This document shows positions 6,178 through 6,190 of a stretch of 6,190 nt of DNA, piece by piece. Where the stretch lies: NCBI GenBank assembly GCA_902478945.1, contig CABSMX010000107.1, forward strand, positions 1-6,190, read 5' to 3'. The DNA comes from an uncultured Collinsella sp. (GTDB taxonomy: Bacteria > Actinomycetota > Coriobacteriia > Coriobacteriales > Coriobacteriaceae). The notes under the pieces are model-generated. The model saw only the letters and a program-made list of their open reading frames with translations. It had not been told where the DNA came from and ran no database searches. Positions within the stretch are counted from its first letter, which is position 1. Every line of letters starts with the position of its first letter. The position numbers and the translations under genes are program-made.

Positions 6178-6190
6178 CTGTCTCTTATAC
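6178..6190. other. Tn5 mosaic-end (Nextera) adapter sequence (right end)
   Basis: The last 13 bases, CTGTCTCTTATAC, match exactly the start of the mosaic-end reverse complement CTGTCTCTTATACACATCT. The match distinguishes this engineered end from both natural Tn5 ends: the outside end begins CTGACTC and the inside end reads CTGTCTCTTGATC. The aldolase reading leaves its family precisely here, with Leu-Ser-Leu-Ile in place of the conserved Gly-Gly-Ser-Gly after His208. The bases are best treated as untrimmed library adapter, not genome. Confidence 0.93.

Noticed and set aside
6178..6190. A natural Tn5 or other transposon insertion in fba
   Set aside because: The string matches the engineered mosaic end, not the natural outside or inside end, and nothing follows it; an adapter remnant is the simpler explanation.

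Overview
The window is a 6.2-kb, GC-rich piece of bacterial chromosome holding four genes, all on the + strand. The first and last genes are cut by the window ends. From left to right they are: the 3' part of a RecJ exonuclease fused to a RecQ-like helicase; a complete bifunctional (p)ppGpp synthetase/hydrolase, Rel; a complete metallo-beta-lactamase-fold hydrolase of the glyoxalase II-like type; and the first two thirds of a class II fructose-bisphosphate aldolase. The codon style, the aldolase subtype and the RecJ-helicase architecture suggest a high-GC Gram-positive gut bacterium, most likely class Coriobacteriia (Collinsella-like). This is inferred from protein character only; no search was possible.

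Layout: recJ-helicase (to 2213) and rel (2229-4589) are only 15 bases apart and look co-transcribed, with a possible extra promoter inside the recJ 3' end. An 86-base gap with a strong hairpin separates rel from the hydrolase gene (4676-5359). A 194-base intergenic region follows, containing overlapping dyads, three copies of CAAACG and a clear extended -10 promoter, and it leads into fba (from 5554). The order recJ - rel - MBL hydrolase resembles the Firmicutes recJ-apt-rel-dtd-MBL neighbourhood with apt and dtd absent. The fba gene looks like a separately regulated, highly expressed glycolytic gene.

Both window ends carry what looks like Tn5 mosaic-end (Nextera) adapter sequence rather than genome: bases 1-6 and 6178-6190. 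At each end the protein reading departs from its family exactly at the adapter boundary. The coding regions should be treated as partial, with genuine sequence from about 7 to 6177.

I found no RNA genes, CRISPR arrays, natural mobile elements or clearly new biological system. The most interesting biology is the RecJ-helicase fusion, whose helicase part departs from canonical RecQ, and the structured region upstream of fba.
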